A stretch of 64,000 nucleotides of DNA, from contig NZ_JAHTKP010000003.1 in assembly GCF_019192735.1 (NCBI RefSeq), positions 124,001 through 188,000 of the forward strand. Direction: 5' to 3'. The notes under the pieces are model-generated. The model was given only the letters and a program-made list of their open reading frames with translations. It was not told the origin of the DNA and made no database searches. This stretch comes from Kitasatospora aureofaciens. Lineage in GTDB: Bacteria; Actinomycetota; Actinomycetes; Streptomycetales; Streptomycetaceae. The number at the start of each line of letters is the position of its first letter. The stretch's first letter is position 1. Positions 20,220 through 29,061 of the stretch are shown here, in pieces. The position numbers were made by a program, and so were the translations under genes.

Positions 20220-20368
20220 CTTCCGTCCGACGTTCAGGTATTCGGCCGCTGATCGGGCGAATTCGCATTGAGAAAGCCCTCATGGAGCGCTGCTATTCTG
20301 GCCGCTCGGCCGATAGGTGGGACACAACCGACGGCCAGCTTCGGATACTTGGGGACAGGCGGGCACCA

Positions 20369-21382
20369 ATGCTCAACGCGTCAGCACCCGGCGAGCCGAC
20401 CGCCCGGACGACTCCGCTGCTGTCGGTGGTCATCCCCATCTACAACGAGCAGGAGGCCCTGCCCCTCACCGTCGAGCGGCTGCGGCCGATCCTCGACGGG
20501 CTCGACGTCACCTACGAGGTGGTCGGGATCGACGACGGCAGCACCGACGCGACCCCGGTGCTGATGCAGAAGATCCGTCAGGACTGGCCCGAGTTCCGCA
20601 TCGTCCGCTTCGCCCGCAACTCCGGGCACCAGGCGGCGCTGACCGCCGGCATCCACCGCGCCTTCGGCGACTACGTGGTCTCCATCGACGCGGACCTGCA
20701 GGACCCGCCGGAGAAGATCCCCGAGATGCTGGGGCTCGCCCGTGAGCAGAGCCTCGACATCGTCTACGGCGTCCGCGGCGACCGCGGCACCGACACCTCC
20801 TTCAAGCGGCACACCGCCGGCGCGTACTACTGGCTGATGCGCAAGCTCGTCGGCAAGCGGATGCCCAACCAGGCCGGCGACTACCGGCTGCTCAGCCGGG
20901 CCGCGGTGAACGCGCTCAAGGCGATGCCCGAGCACCAGCCGGTCTACCGGCTGCTCGTGCCGTGGCTGGGCTTCCCCAGCGGCGAGGTGGTCTACGTCCG
21001 CGAGGAGCGGGTGGCGGGCAGCACCCACTACCCGCTGTCCAAGATGCTCCGCCTCGCCCTCGACAGCGTCACCAACTTCTCCGCCGCCCCGCTGCGACTG
21101 GCCACCTGGCTCGGCCTGTTCAGCTTCGCCGTCTGCCTCGTCCTCGGCGTCTACACCGCGATCGAATACGCGCTCGGCAACACCGTTCCCGGGTGGTCGT
21201 CGTTGTTCATCGGAATGCTGTTCATCGGCGCCGTCCAACTGATCTGCGTGGGCCTGCTCGGCGAGTACGTCGGCCGGATCTACTCGGCGGTACAGGCCAG
21301 GCCCGCCTACTTCATCGGCTACGACTCGGCCGAGGAGCAGGCCGGGCCCGGGGCGGAGAAGCTCTCCGACTGCGTCGGCTAG
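20369..21382 (+). CDS. GT2 polyprenyl-phosphate glycosyltransferase (GtrB/DPM1-like), 337 aa
   Basis: This enzyme probably moves a sugar from a nucleotide donor to undecaprenyl phosphate at the inner face of the membrane. The GT-A fold begins with LLSVVIPIYNEQE at about residue 17, and the metal-binding motif is D107-A-D109 within DADLQD. Two C-terminal membrane helices (about 245-265 and 280-305) are typical of GtrB, YkcC and bacterial DPM1-like members. The ATG at 20369 is taken as the start because the domain begins 16 residues later; the upstream open frame runs back through the tuf terminator. It is followed on the same strand by a GT-C-like membrane protein and a GtrA protein. Confidence 0.88.
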   Translation: MLNASAPGEPTARTTPLLSVVIPIYNEQEALPLTVERLRPILDGLDVTYEVVGIDDGSTDATPVLMQKIRQDWPEFRIVRFARNSGHQAALTAGIHRAFGDYVVSIDADLQDPPEKIPEMLGLAREQSLDIVYGVRGDRGTDTSFKRHTAGAYYWLMRKLVGKRMPNQAGDYRLLSRAAVNALKAMPEHQPVYRLLVPWLGFPSGEVVYVREERVAGSTHYPLSKMLRLALDSVTNFSAAPLRLATWLGLFSFAVCLVLGVYTAIEYALGNTVPGWSSLFIGMLFIGAVQLICVGLLGEYVGRIYSAVQARPAYFIGYDSAEEQAGPGAEKLSDCVG

Positions 21383-21424
21383 CACGCGCCGGCGACGGCC
21401 CGGCATGTGCGAGGAGGCAGTACG

Positions 21425-23812
21425 GTGGACGGCTCCGAGACGGCTGCTCCGGCCGGCGGCACCGAGGCGGCGGCCGACGGCGGAGCCGGGGCCTCGGCGC
21501 CGACCCGGGGCCCGCATCCGGCGCTGCGTCTGCTGCCCCCGGCAACCGCCCTCCTCGCGGTGGCCGCCGTGCTGCTCGCCTCCGACACGCCCCCTGCGGA
21601 CGTCGGCCGCTACGCGCTCTACGCGCTGTGGGCCGTCCTGCTCCCCGGCACCCTGGTCTTCCGCGTCCTGCGCCGCCGCCCGCACACCCTGGTCGAGGAC
21701 CTCGTGCTGGGGGCCGTCACCGGGTTGGTGCTCGAACTCGCCGCCTGGGCCGTGCTCGTCCGCCTCGGCCTGCAGGCGGTCGCCGCGCTCTGGCCGCTCG
21801 TCGTGGTGGTTCCGTTCGCCGCGGTGCCCGTGCTGCGTCGGCACTGGCGCCCGCGCGGGTACGTCCGGTTGCCGGTGAGCTGGTCGTGGACGGTCGCCGG
21901 GCTGGTCGTGCTGACCGCCGGCTACTACTACGAGGTCTGCCTGGCCCGCTTCCCGATCCTGCCGACAGGGGAGCAGAGCAGGATCTACGGCGACTTGCCG
22001 TACCTGATCTCGCTCGCCGGGAACGCCAAGTACCACATGCCGCCGACCTTTCCGCAGGCGGCCGGCGAGCCGCTGCACTACCACTGGTTCGCCTTCGCAC
22101 ACATGGCGATGTCCAGCCTGGTCGGCGGCATCGACCTGCCGGTGGTCGCGATGCGCCTGATGGTCCCCGCGCTGAGCGCGCTCACGCTGCTGGCCGTCGT
22201 GGTGGCCGCGCACCGCCTGACCGGTCGGCGCTGGGCCGGGCCCGTCGCGGCCGTCCTGCTCACGGCGGTGGGCGAGTTCACCGCGGCGTACCCCAACAAC
22301 ATCGGCTCCTGGGCCTTCGGCGCCCCGTCGGTGCGGCTGATGTCCTGGGCCAGCCTCTCGTTCACCTACAGCCAGCCGCTGCTGATCGCCCTGGCCGCCG
22401 TGGTCGGGGACGTGCTGCGCGGCCGCGGCGACGGGACCGCCCGGGGCGGGGTGCCGCCGCTCGGGCACGGGGCCTTCGCGCTGGCGGCGCTGTTCGCGCT
22501 GGCCTCCAGCGCCGCCAAGGCCAGCATCCTGCCGGTCACCGTGGCCGGGCTGGCCGTCGCGGGGCTGGCGCTGCTGCTCACCACCCGTCGGATCCCCTGG
22601 CCGGTGGTGGCGCTGGGCGCGATCCTGCTGGGGGCCCAGCTCTTCGCCACCGCGCTGGTCTTCGGCTTCGATAGCTACGGGCTGCAGATCGACCCGTTCG
22701 GCAATGTGCGCAAGTACTGGGCCGACCCGCAGGGGCTGCGTCCGGCCCCGGTCGAGGCGGTGGCCGTGCCGGCGACCCTGGCCGCGTTCCTGCTCAACCA
22801 CCAGCTGAGGCTACTCGGCGCGGTGCCGCTGCTGTGGCGGCGGCGGATGCGGCTGGAACCGGTGCAGTGGTTCCTGCTCGGGGCGGCGCTGGCCGGACCG
22901 GCGGCGTACCTGCTGGTCGGCGGCTTCAACGCGAGCTACTTCACCGTCGCCGCGGCGCCCTTCGCCGCGCTGCTCTCCGCCTGGGGCTGGTGCGAGCTGG
23001 CCGAGCGGGCGGTGCTGCCGCGCCGGGTCGGGGCCGCGCTGGCGGTCGGTGTGCTCGCGGTGGCCGCCGCGCTCACCTGGCTGACCTACCGCTACTCCGG
23101 GCGCTGGGCCGACCTCGCGGTGCGGCTGCTGGGCCGGGGCACCGAGAGCCGCTCGTACCAGCCGCTGCTGCCGATGCTGACTGCCGGGCTCGGCGTCGCG
23201 GCCCTCGCCGTCCTCGGTGCGCTGCTCTGGCGGGGCGCCGGCCGGGCCGTGCCGCCGCTGCGCGGCCGGGGCGGGATCGTGCTGCTCACCGCGCTGTTCG
23301 CGGTGGCGCTGCCGAGCCTGCCGCTGGACGTCCTGCAGGCCCGGCAGTACGCCTGGGACGGCACCTGGGCGCTGTCCGGCCGGCAGGTCGAGGCGGCCCG
23401 CTGGATCCGGGCGCACAGCCGGCCCTCGGACGTGATCGCCACCAACAGCCACTGCTGGCAGTACGACGACTACGCGGACGGTCCGGGCTGCGACAACTAC
23501 CGCTCGCAGTGGCTCAGCGCGTACTCCGAGCGGTCCGTCCTGGTCGAGGGCTGGGCGTACGCGCCGCGGATGGTCGCCCGGGCGAAGGGCGACGTGGCGG
23601 CCCGGGAACCCTTCTGGGACCAGGAGCTGTTCAGGCTCAACGAGGACGCGGTGTACCGTCCTACCGCAGAGCTGATCGAGCGGTTGCGGCGTGAGCACCG
23701 GGTGCGATTCCTGGTGGCCGACCGGAAGGCGGGCGCCGAATCGCCCCGGCTGCGGGAGTTCGCCGAGCCGGTCTTCGACAATGGACGGGTTGCCGGGTAC
23801 CGGCTGCCCTGA
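21425..23812 (+). CDS. Large multi-pass membrane protein, probable GT-C glycosyltransferase, 795 aa
   Basis: I recognise the architecture rather than a named family. About fifteen hydrophobic segments are followed by a soluble C-terminal stretch from about residue 640. An extracytoplasmic loop near residues 175-225 carries acidic and aromatic residues (RIYGDLPYLISL, HYHWFAF), as in GT-C enzymes that use lipid-phosphate sugars. The GTG at 21425 has GAGGAGG seven bases upstream. It lies between a GtrB-like and a GtrA-like gene, so it is the best candidate for the acceptor-specific transferase of a three-part system. The acceptor is unknown. Confidence 0.7.
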   Translation: MDGSETAAPAGGTEAAADGGAGASAPTRGPHPALRLLPPATALLAVAAVLLASDTPPADVGRYALYALWAVLLPGTLVFRVLRRRPHTLVEDLVLGAVTGLVLELAAWAVLVRLGLQAVAALWPLVVVVPFAAVPVLRRHWRPRGYVRLPVSWSWTVAGLVVLTAGYYYEVCLARFPILPTGEQSRIYGDLPYLISLAGNAKYHMPPTFPQAAGEPLHYHWFAFAHMAMSSLVGGIDLPVVAMRLMVPALSALTLLAVVVAAHRLTGRRWAGPVAAVLLTAVGEFTAAYPNNIGSWAFGAPSVRLMSWASLSFTYSQPLLIALAAVVGDVLRGRGDGTARGGVPPLGHGAFALAALFALASSAAKASILPVTVAGLAVAGLALLLTTRRIPWPVVALGAILLGAQLFATALVFGFDSYGLQIDPFGNVRKYWADPQGLRPAPVEAVAVPATLAAFLLNHQLRLLGAVPLLWRRRMRLEPVQWFLLGAALAGPAAYLLVGGFNASYFTVAAAPFAALLSAWGWCELAERAVLPRRVGAALAVGVLAVAAALTWLTYRYSGRWADLAVRLLGRGTESRSYQPLLPMLTAGLGVAALAVLGALLWRGAGRAVPPLRGRGGIVLLTALFAVALPSLPLDVLQARQYAWDGTWALSGRQVEAARWIRAHSRPSDVIATNSHCWQYDDYADGPGCDNYRSQWLSAYSERSVLVEGWAYAPRMVARAKGDVAAREPFWDQELFRLNEDAVYRPTAELIERLRREHRVRFLVADRKAGAESPRLREFAEPVFDNGRVAGYRLP

Positions 23813-23841
23813 CCGGACGAACGGACGACGGGTACTCCGCG

Positions 23842-24279
23842 ATGCTTTCCACGGACGACAAGAGCGGGCAGCCGCAGACCGACGGGCGGCCGGTGCGCCG
23901 CCAGCTGCCCTCCTTCCTGGTGATCGGTGTCCTCAGCACCCTCTTCTACCTGGGGCTGTTCGTGGTCGCGCGCGGGTTCACCGACTCGCAGGCGGCCAAC
24001 CTGATCGCGCTGGCGGTCAGCGCGGTCGCCAACACCGCGGCCAACCGCCGCTTCACCTTCGGGATCACCGGCTCCGAGGGCGCGGTGCGCCACCAGCTCC
24101 AGGGCGCGGTGGCGTTCCTGATCGGCCTGGGGCTGAGTGCCGGCGTGCTGGCCCTGCTCGACATCGCGGTGCCGGACGCCTCGCGGGTGGTGGAGGTGGG
24201 CGGGCTGATCGTGGCGAATGGCCTGGCCACCGTGGTCCGGTTCCTGCTGATGAAGGTGTGGGTCTTCCGCGGCCGCTGA
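23842..24279 (+). CDS. GtrA-family membrane protein, 145 aa
   Basis: GtrA proteins are four-helix membrane proteins proposed to flip polyprenyl-phosphate sugars across the membrane. Four hydrophobic segments are visible from residue 25 to 140, and the family-typical ANTAANRRFTF follows helix 2. The first 20 residues are a polar tail. It starts 29 bases after the GT-C stop and is followed by a 14-bp terminator stem, so it closes the cassette. Confidence 0.88.
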   Translation: MLSTDDKSGQPQTDGRPVRRQLPSFLVIGVLSTLFYLGLFVVARGFTDSQAANLIALAVSAVANTAANRRFTFGITGSEGAVRHQLQGAVAFLIGLGLSAGVLALLDIAVPDASRVVEVGGLIVANGLATVVRFLLMKVWVFRGR

Positions 24280-24293
24280 GCTCCGACAGCGGA

Positions 24294-24326
24294 AAGCGCC
24301 CGCCCGGTCCGTCCGGGCGGGCGCTT
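24294..24326. terminator. Terminator between gtrA-like gene and convergent acyltransferase
   Basis: A 14-bp perfect stem (AAGCGCCCGCCCGG at 24294-24307 with its complement at 24313-24326) has loop TCCGT. AA and TT at its ends make it usable in both directions. Confidence 0.85.
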
Positions 24327-24340
24327 CGCTGTGCGGGCTG

Positions 24341-25606
24341 TCAGGCGGACACCTTGGGCGGCTCCTCGGCCGCCGGCGCCGGCTGGGGCGCGGTGAGTGG
24401 ATCGGCCGCGGCCGCGACCCGGGCGGCGCTGCGCTCCTTGAGCTTGCGCACCGGCCACGGCGTCCAGTTCTTGGCCTTCATCAGCGGCGACTCCAGCAGG
24501 TGCCAGGAGAGCGCGGCCAGTACCACCGTGCCGGCCATGGCGAGGGCCAGGAAGACCGGCTTGCCGTGCTTGGCGTAGCCCAGCATGGCCAGCGCCTGCT
24601 CGACGGTGAACCCGTAGATGTAGATGCCGTACGAGTAGTCGCGCTTGCGGCCGATCTTCTGGCACGGGCCGGGCAGCCGGATGGCCAGCCAGAGCAGCAG
24701 GTAGGCGAAGGCCGGGTAGCCGAAGACGAACAGGCCGCCGGTCCACAGGGTGACGCCGAGCACGGCCGCGCAGATCAGCGCCAGACCGTCGTGGATGACC
24801 AGGCGCTCGCCGTAGAGCTGGAAGGTCGCGCCGATCATGAAGACGAAGACCAGGTGGATGACGAAGTGCACCGACATCGCACCGAGGAACGGCACGTAGA
24901 CGACGGAGTTCATGTCACCCGGAATGCCGCGCAGGATCGGGTTGTCGACCCAGTCCCGCAGGATGAGTACGCTCAGGCCCAGCGCCAGCAGCGGTACGAA
25001 CTTGCGGGCGCGCTGCAGCACGCCGGCGGCACCCATCAGGCCGACCAGGATGTAGCAGAGGATCTCGTACTTCAGCGACCAGAGTGCGCCGTTGACGCCC
25101 GGGTCGAAGTTGGTGCCCCGATTGCGGCCCTCGGCGATCACGCCGGAGATGTCCCAGCCGGTGCTGATCGAGCTGTTCCAGGTGCCGGTGATGTAGTTCC
25201 AGGGGCCCTGAGGGTGGTGCCAGTAGCCGCTGAACGTGCCGTGCTGCCAGTGGTAGAGCAGTGGGAGGATCACCAGCGCCGACACCAGGATCGAGCCCCA
25301 CAGGCCGGGCAGAATGCGCAGCGCGCGGTGCCAGGCGTACCGGCCGATCGTGCTCCGGGCGCCGCTGGCGCTGATCATGAATCCGGAGAGCACGAAGAAG
25401 CCGACCACCGCCATCTTGCCGATGTCGGTCTGTCGGCCGCTCAGGTTCCACAGGGGGTCCAGGTGCCCCCAGGCGATCGGATACAGGTGCGACAGGACGA
25501 CCGAGGAGGCCAGGAGGAACCGCAGGAAGCCGAAGCTGTTGCTCCGTGAGGAGTACAGCTCGGCCAACTTCCCACGGGTGCAGGACAGGCGAAGCCTGGG
25601 GGGCAT
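24341..25606 (-). CDS. OafA/acyltransferase-3 family membrane acyltransferase, copy 1, 421 aa
   Basis: Acyltransferase-3 proteins add acetyl or other acyl groups to cell-surface sugars. The protein has about ten hydrophobic helices, an N-terminal FLRFLLASSVVLSHLYPIAWG with the conserved His, and RALRILPGLWG near residue 95. The C-terminal tail is Ala/Pro-rich and cytoplasmic. Its ATG has a modest GGAAGG ten bases upstream. It is about 80% similar to the neighbouring copy and shares a 173-bp stretch of perfect DNA identity with it. It is probably the last gene of the minus-strand group that begins at rmlA. Confidence 0.88.
   Translation of the reverse strand: MPPRLRLSCTRGKLAELYSSRSNSFGFLRFLLASSVVLSHLYPIAWGHLDPLWNLSGRQTDIGKMAVVGFFVLSGFMISASGARSTIGRYAWHRALRILPGLWGSILVSALVILPLLYHWQHGTFSGYWHHPQGPWNYITGTWNSSISTGWDISGVIAEGRNRGTNFDPGVNGALWSLKYEILCYILVGLMGAAGVLQRARKFVPLLALGLSVLILRDWVDNPILRGIPGDMNSVVYVPFLGAMSVHFVIHLVFVFMIGATFQLYGERLVIHDGLALICAAVLGVTLWTGGLFVFGYPAFAYLLLWLAIRLPGPCQKIGRKRDYSYGIYIYGFTVEQALAMLGYAKHGKPVFLALAMAGTVVLAALSWHLLESPLMKAKNWTPWPVRKLKERSAARVAAAADPLTAPQPAPAAEEPPKVSA
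24989..25095. repeat. 107-bp perfect direct repeat, copy in acyltransferase 1
   Basis: This stretch is identical to 26355-26461 in the neighbouring acyltransferase gene. Sequence on both sides diverges by scattered substitutions. Confidence 0.9.
25174..25346. repeat. 173-bp perfect direct repeat, copy in acyltransferase 1
   Basis: Identical, base for base, to 26540-26712 in the neighbouring acyltransferase gene, 1366 bp away. It encodes the region containing LPGLWGSILVSAL and WHHPQGPWNYITGTW. Confidence 0.9.
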
Positions 25607-25721
25607 CGGGTGACAGCCTTCCGGGAGGCACTACGACGTAGAGCCCCCCGGCAGCGCTGCCCGCCGAGTTTATCGGGGCGATTGCCCGATTTCACCCGAG
25701 ATGTCAACCTGCAGGGTTCAG

Positions 25722-26972
25722 TTAAGCCTTGGTGAGTACGGTCTCGGTCTCCGGGTTGACGGTGGTCGCCGCCTCCGCGTGGCTCCGGGCCAGTCGCCTC
25801 TCCAGGAGCTTGCGGACCGGCTTCGGCGTCCAGTTCTTGGCCTTCATCACCGGGGACTCCAGCAGGTGCCAGGAGAGTGCGGCGAGCACCACGGTGCCGG
25901 CCATGGTCAGGGCGAAGTAGGCCGGCTTGCCGTACTTGGCATAGCCGAGGATGGCCAGCGCCTGCTGGACGGTGAAGCCGTAGATGTAGATGCCGTACGA
26001 GTAGTCGCGCTTGCGGCCGATCTTCTGGAACGGCCCGGGCAGCCGGATGGCGAGCCAGAGCAGCAGGTAGGCGAAGGCTGGGTAGCCGAAGACGAACAGG
26101 CCGCCGGTGAACATGCTGACACCCAGGGCGATCGCGCAGAGCGCCGCCAGGCCGTCGTGGATGACGATCCGCTCGCGGTAGAGCTGGAAGGTCGCACCGA
26201 TCATGAAGGCGTAGACCAGGTAGATCAGGGCGTAGGTCTGCATCTCGGCGAAGATCGGCACCTGCACGACCTCGTAGATGTTCCGGGGGATGCCGCGGCC
26301 GAAGCCCGCGAGGACCCAGTCGCGCAGGATCACCAGGCCGAGCACGAGGACGATCAGCGGTACGAACTTGCGGGCGCGCTGCAGCACGCCGGCGGCACCC
26401 ATCAGGCCGACCAGGATGTAGCAGAGGATCTCGTACTTCAGCGACCAGAGTGCGCCGTTGATGCCCGGGTTGAAGTTGGTGCCGCGGTGCATGCCGTCCG
26501 CGATGACGCCGGAGATGTCCCAGCCGGTGCTGATCGAGGTGTTCCAGGTGCCGGTGATGTAGTTCCAGGGGCCCTGAGGGTGGTGCCAGTAGCCGCTGAA
26601 CGTGCCGTGCTGCCAGTGGTAGAGCAGTGGGAGGATCACCAGCGCCGACACCAGGATCGAGCCCCACAGGCCGGGCAGAATGCGCAGCGCGCGGTGCCAG
26701 GCGTACCGGCCGGGCGTGATGCGCGCTCCACTGCCGGTGATCATGAATCCGGAGAGCACGAAGAAACCGACGACGGCGAACTTGCCGACATCGGTCTGCT
26801 CGCCGCTCCAGCTCCACAGTGGATCCGGCTTCCCCCAGGCAAGTGGGATCGTGTGCGAGACGACGACCGAAGACGCCAGCAGCAGTCGCAGGAGGCCGAA
26901 GCTGTTGGCGCGAGAGGAGTACAGCTCGGCCAACGTGCCGCGGCGGCCGGGCAGATGGAGCCTAGGAGACAT
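25722..26972 (-). CDS. OafA/acyltransferase-3 family membrane acyltransferase, copy 2, 416 aa
   Basis: This is a paralogue of the adjacent gene with the same helix layout, the same conserved His (SHTIPLAWG) and the same RALRILPGLWG segment. The N-terminal first 30 residues, the extracytoplasmic loop around residues 205-225 and the C-terminal tail differ most, which suggests different acceptors or acyl donors. No strong ribosome site precedes the ATG at 26972. It lies 115 bases before copy 1 on the same strand. A long hairpin lies just upstream, so it may have its own promoter. Confidence 0.88.
   Translation of the reverse strand: MSPRLHLPGRRGTLAELYSSRANSFGLLRLLLASSVVVSHTIPLAWGKPDPLWSWSGEQTDVGKFAVVGFFVLSGFMITGSGARITPGRYAWHRALRILPGLWGSILVSALVILPLLYHWQHGTFSGYWHHPQGPWNYITGTWNTSISTGWDISGVIADGMHRGTNFNPGINGALWSLKYEILCYILVGLMGAAGVLQRARKFVPLIVLVLGLVILRDWVLAGFGRGIPRNIYEVVQVPIFAEMQTYALIYLVYAFMIGATFQLYRERIVIHDGLAALCAIALGVSMFTGGLFVFGYPAFAYLLLWLAIRLPGPFQKIGRKRDYSYGIYIYGFTVQQALAILGYAKYGKPAYFALTMAGTVVLAALSWHLLESPVMKAKNWTPKPVRKLLERRLARSHAEAATTVNPETETVLTKA
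26355..26461. repeat. 107-bp perfect direct repeat, copy in acyltransferase 2
   Basis: Partner of 24989-25095; no differences over 107 bp. Confidence 0.9.
26540..26712. repeat. 173-bp perfect direct repeat, copy in acyltransferase 2
   Basis: Partner of 25174-25346; no differences over 173 bp, including synonymous sites. Confidence 0.9.
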
Positions 26973-27011
26973 GAGAGCGGATCATGCTTTCCCTGGAAGG
27001 AGGTACACGGA

Positions 27012-27080
27012 GAAGGGTTCCGGCGCACAGGCCCCGACTGGACCTTCATACGATCCTATCGGGGCCTGCCGGAACCCTTC
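27012..27080 (-). terminator. Long hairpin downstream of the ketoreductase gene
   Basis: A 13-bp stem (GAAGGGTTCCGGC at 27012-27024 with 27068-27080) continues after a four-base bulge into a 9-bp stem (27029-27037 with 27059-27067), with a 21-base loop. It lies 20 bases beyond the minus-strand stop at 27100 and so is placed to end or attenuate the rmlA-to-ketoreductase transcript before the acyltransferases. Confidence 0.75.
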
Positions 27081-27099
27081 ACCGGCTGTGATCGAATCC

Positions 27100-28068
27100 T
27101 TATCCCGCAGTCGAAGTCCTGCTGCCCGACGCTGCGTTCCACAGCTCGGCGACGGCCGAGCGCAGGCTGCGCTCCGGCTGCCAGCCGAGGGCCTTGCCGG
27201 CGGCGGTGATGTCAAGCTGCTGCCACTCGGTCTCCGGTCCGCTGCCGTCGGGCGCCGGGACCTCGGTGATCTCGACCGGGACGCCGCTGACCTCGATCAG
27301 CAGCTCGACCAGCTCGCGCGCCGAACTCGCCTTGCCCAGGCCGACGTTGAGTACTGAGGGGGAGGCGGGGTTGCTCGGGATCGCGGCGATGATGGCGTCC
27401 ACGGTGTCCTGCAGGTCGACGAAGTCGCGCTGGGCGGTGAGCGGCTGGAGCGCCAGCTCGGCGGTGGCGCCGGCGGCCTGCGCGGTGGCGAGCTTGCCGG
27501 CCATCACGCCGAGCAGGCTGTGCCCGGGCTGCCCGGCGCCGACCACGTTGCCCAGGCGCAGCACCACGGCGTCCAGGCCCTCGGTGCGGACGGCGTCCTT
27601 GATCAGCTCGGTCGCCTGCAGCTTGAGCTGCCCGTACACCATGGACGGCTTCGGCTCGGAGTCCTCGGTCAGGCTGACGCCGATCGGGCAGAGGCCGTAC
27701 TCGTGCACGGTGCCGAGGTGGACCAGGCGGGGGGCGGCGGGCATGCTCCGCAGCGCGTCCAGCAGCCGGCTGACCATGCCGACGTTGGCGCCGACCATCT
27801 GCTCGTCGGTCAGGCCCCACATCCCGCCGGCCGCGTTGATCACCACGTCGATCCGGTGCTCGGTCAGCAGCGCGGCCAGGTCGGCGGGCGGGTCGAGGGT
27901 GAGGTCCAGCCGGGCGAACTCGCCGGGCAGCGGCTCGGCCGGCGCCTTGCGGGCGATGGTGAGCAGGTGGTGGCCCCGCTCGTCCAGGGCGCCGAGGATC
28001 GTGCGCCCGATGAAGCCGGTGCCGCCGAGGACGGCGATGCGGGGAAGGGCTGAGCTGCTCACGGCCAT
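27100..28068 (-). CDS. Extended SDR, probable dTDP-4-keto-6-deoxyhexose 4-ketoreductase, 322 aa
   Basis: This NAD(P)-dependent sugar-nucleotide reductase or epimerase has the Rossmann motif GGTGFIG at residues 15-21 and the catalytic pair Y145/K149 in YGQLK. Its style resembles C4-ketoreductases of deoxysugar pathways more than canonical RmlD. It lies downstream of rmlA and rmlC, and no other rmlD candidate is in the window, so it may complete dTDP-L-rhamnose or a stereoisomer such as 6-deoxy-L-talose. The start is either ATG 28068 or GTG 28062; AGAGG is better spaced from the GTG. Confidence 0.75.
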   Translation of the reverse strand: MAVSSSALPRIAVLGGTGFIGRTILGALDERGHHLLTIARKAPAEPLPGEFARLDLTLDPPADLAALLTEHRIDVVINAAGGMWGLTDEQMVGANVGMVSRLLDALRSMPAAPRLVHLGTVHEYGLCPIGVSLTEDSEPKPSMVYGQLKLQATELIKDAVRTEGLDAVVLRLGNVVGAGQPGHSLLGVMAGKLATAQAAGATAELALQPLTAQRDFVDLQDTVDAIIAAIPSNPASPSVLNVGLGKASSARELVELLIEVSGVPVEITEVPAPDGSGPETEWQQLDITAAGKALGWQPERSLRSAVAELWNAASGSRTSTAG

Positions 28069-28119
28069 GGCCTCTGGTTCCGGTTCGGTCGGATGGTCGT
28101 ACGGGGGAGGGGTGCTGCC

Positions 28120-29016
28120 TCAGTACCGGTCGCTGCCGGCGACGTGCCGGAGCAGGGTCTTGGTGCCGTCGCCGTTCCGGTTCTTGACCGCGCCGGGGAC
28201 CATGGTCAGTGCGTGGATCCGGGACGACAGGTGAAGCCGGGATGCCTTGGCGGCCTTCGGCCAGCCGTGCGCGTCCAGCCGGTCGGCGACGTCCCGGAAG
28301 AAGCGGTTGGCCTCCTCGAAGCGGACGCCGGTGAAGGCCTGCGCCGAGGAGATGCTCACCGCGTGCCGGCGGTACTGGAAGCAGGTCTTGTCGGTGATCA
28401 TCATCTGCTCGCCGGCCTGCAGCAGGTCGATGACCAGCGCGAGGTCCTGGGTGACCTCCAGGTTGTCCCGGAAGCCGGCGGCCCGGACGGCCTCGGTGCG
28501 CCAGCAGATGGAGGGGAAGAACAGCCAGTTGCCGCGCAGCAGGCTGGTGGCCAGCTCCTCCCCGCCCATCAGCTTGCGGCCGTTGACCTTGGGCGAGTAG
28601 ATGCGCTTCTTGGCCTGGTCGGCCAGACCCTCGGTGGGCTTGCCGTCGCCGTCGATGACCTGGACGCCCGGCTGGATCATGCCGATGTCCGGGTTGTCCT
28701 TCAGGACGGCCCGGACGGTGGCGACGTAGTCCGGCAGCATGATGTCGTCGGTGCCCATCATGACGAAGTTCTTTTCGCGCACCAGGCCGAGGCACTTGCG
28801 GTAGTTGCCGGTCACGCCGAGGTTCTGCTCGTTGCGCTGGTAGGAGACCCGGTCGTCCCCGAGCTCGGCGAACCAGCCGGGGACGTCCGGCTCCTTGCCG
28901 TCGTCCACCACGGTGAGCCGCCAGTTGGGGTCGCTCTGGGCCAGGATGCTGCGCACGGCGGCCTGCATCAGCGCGACGTTGCCGTAGTAGGGCAGCATGA
29001 TGTCAAGAGTTGTCAT
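28120..29016 (-). CDS. GT2 family glycosyltransferase, 298 aa
   Basis: This is an inverting GT-A glycosyltransferase that probably adds a sugar, perhaps rhamnose, to a growing lipid-linked glycan. It starts with TLDIMLPYYGN, continues with VVDDG near residue 37, and has a DxD-like GTDD motif near residue 88. No membrane helix is obvious, so it is probably a peripheral cytoplasmic enzyme. It lies 45 bases after rmlC on the same strand and 51 bases before the ketoreductase, which supports co-expression with dTDP-rhamnose synthesis. Donor and acceptor are inferred only from context. Confidence 0.85.
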   Translation of the reverse strand: MTTLDIMLPYYGNVALMQAAVRSILAQSDPNWRLTVVDDGKEPDVPGWFAELGDDRVSYQRNEQNLGVTGNYRKCLGLVREKNFVMMGTDDIMLPDYVATVRAVLKDNPDIGMIQPGVQVIDGDGKPTEGLADQAKKRIYSPKVNGRKLMGGEELATSLLRGNWLFFPSICWRTEAVRAAGFRDNLEVTQDLALVIDLLQAGEQMMITDKTCFQYRRHAVSISSAQAFTGVRFEEANRFFRDVADRLDAHGWPKAAKASRLHLSSRIHALTMVPGAVKNRNGDGTKTLLRHVAGSDRY

Positions 29017-29061
29017 GGGCGGCGCACCAGGTTTTCCGGGTAAGTGGGGACGGCGAGAAGG

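Noticed and set aside
20268..20299. Promoter TTGAGA ... TATTCT before the first GT2 gene
   Set aside because: The spacer is 20 bp, too long for a confident sigma-70 type promoter, although TGCTATTCT alone could act as an extended -10.
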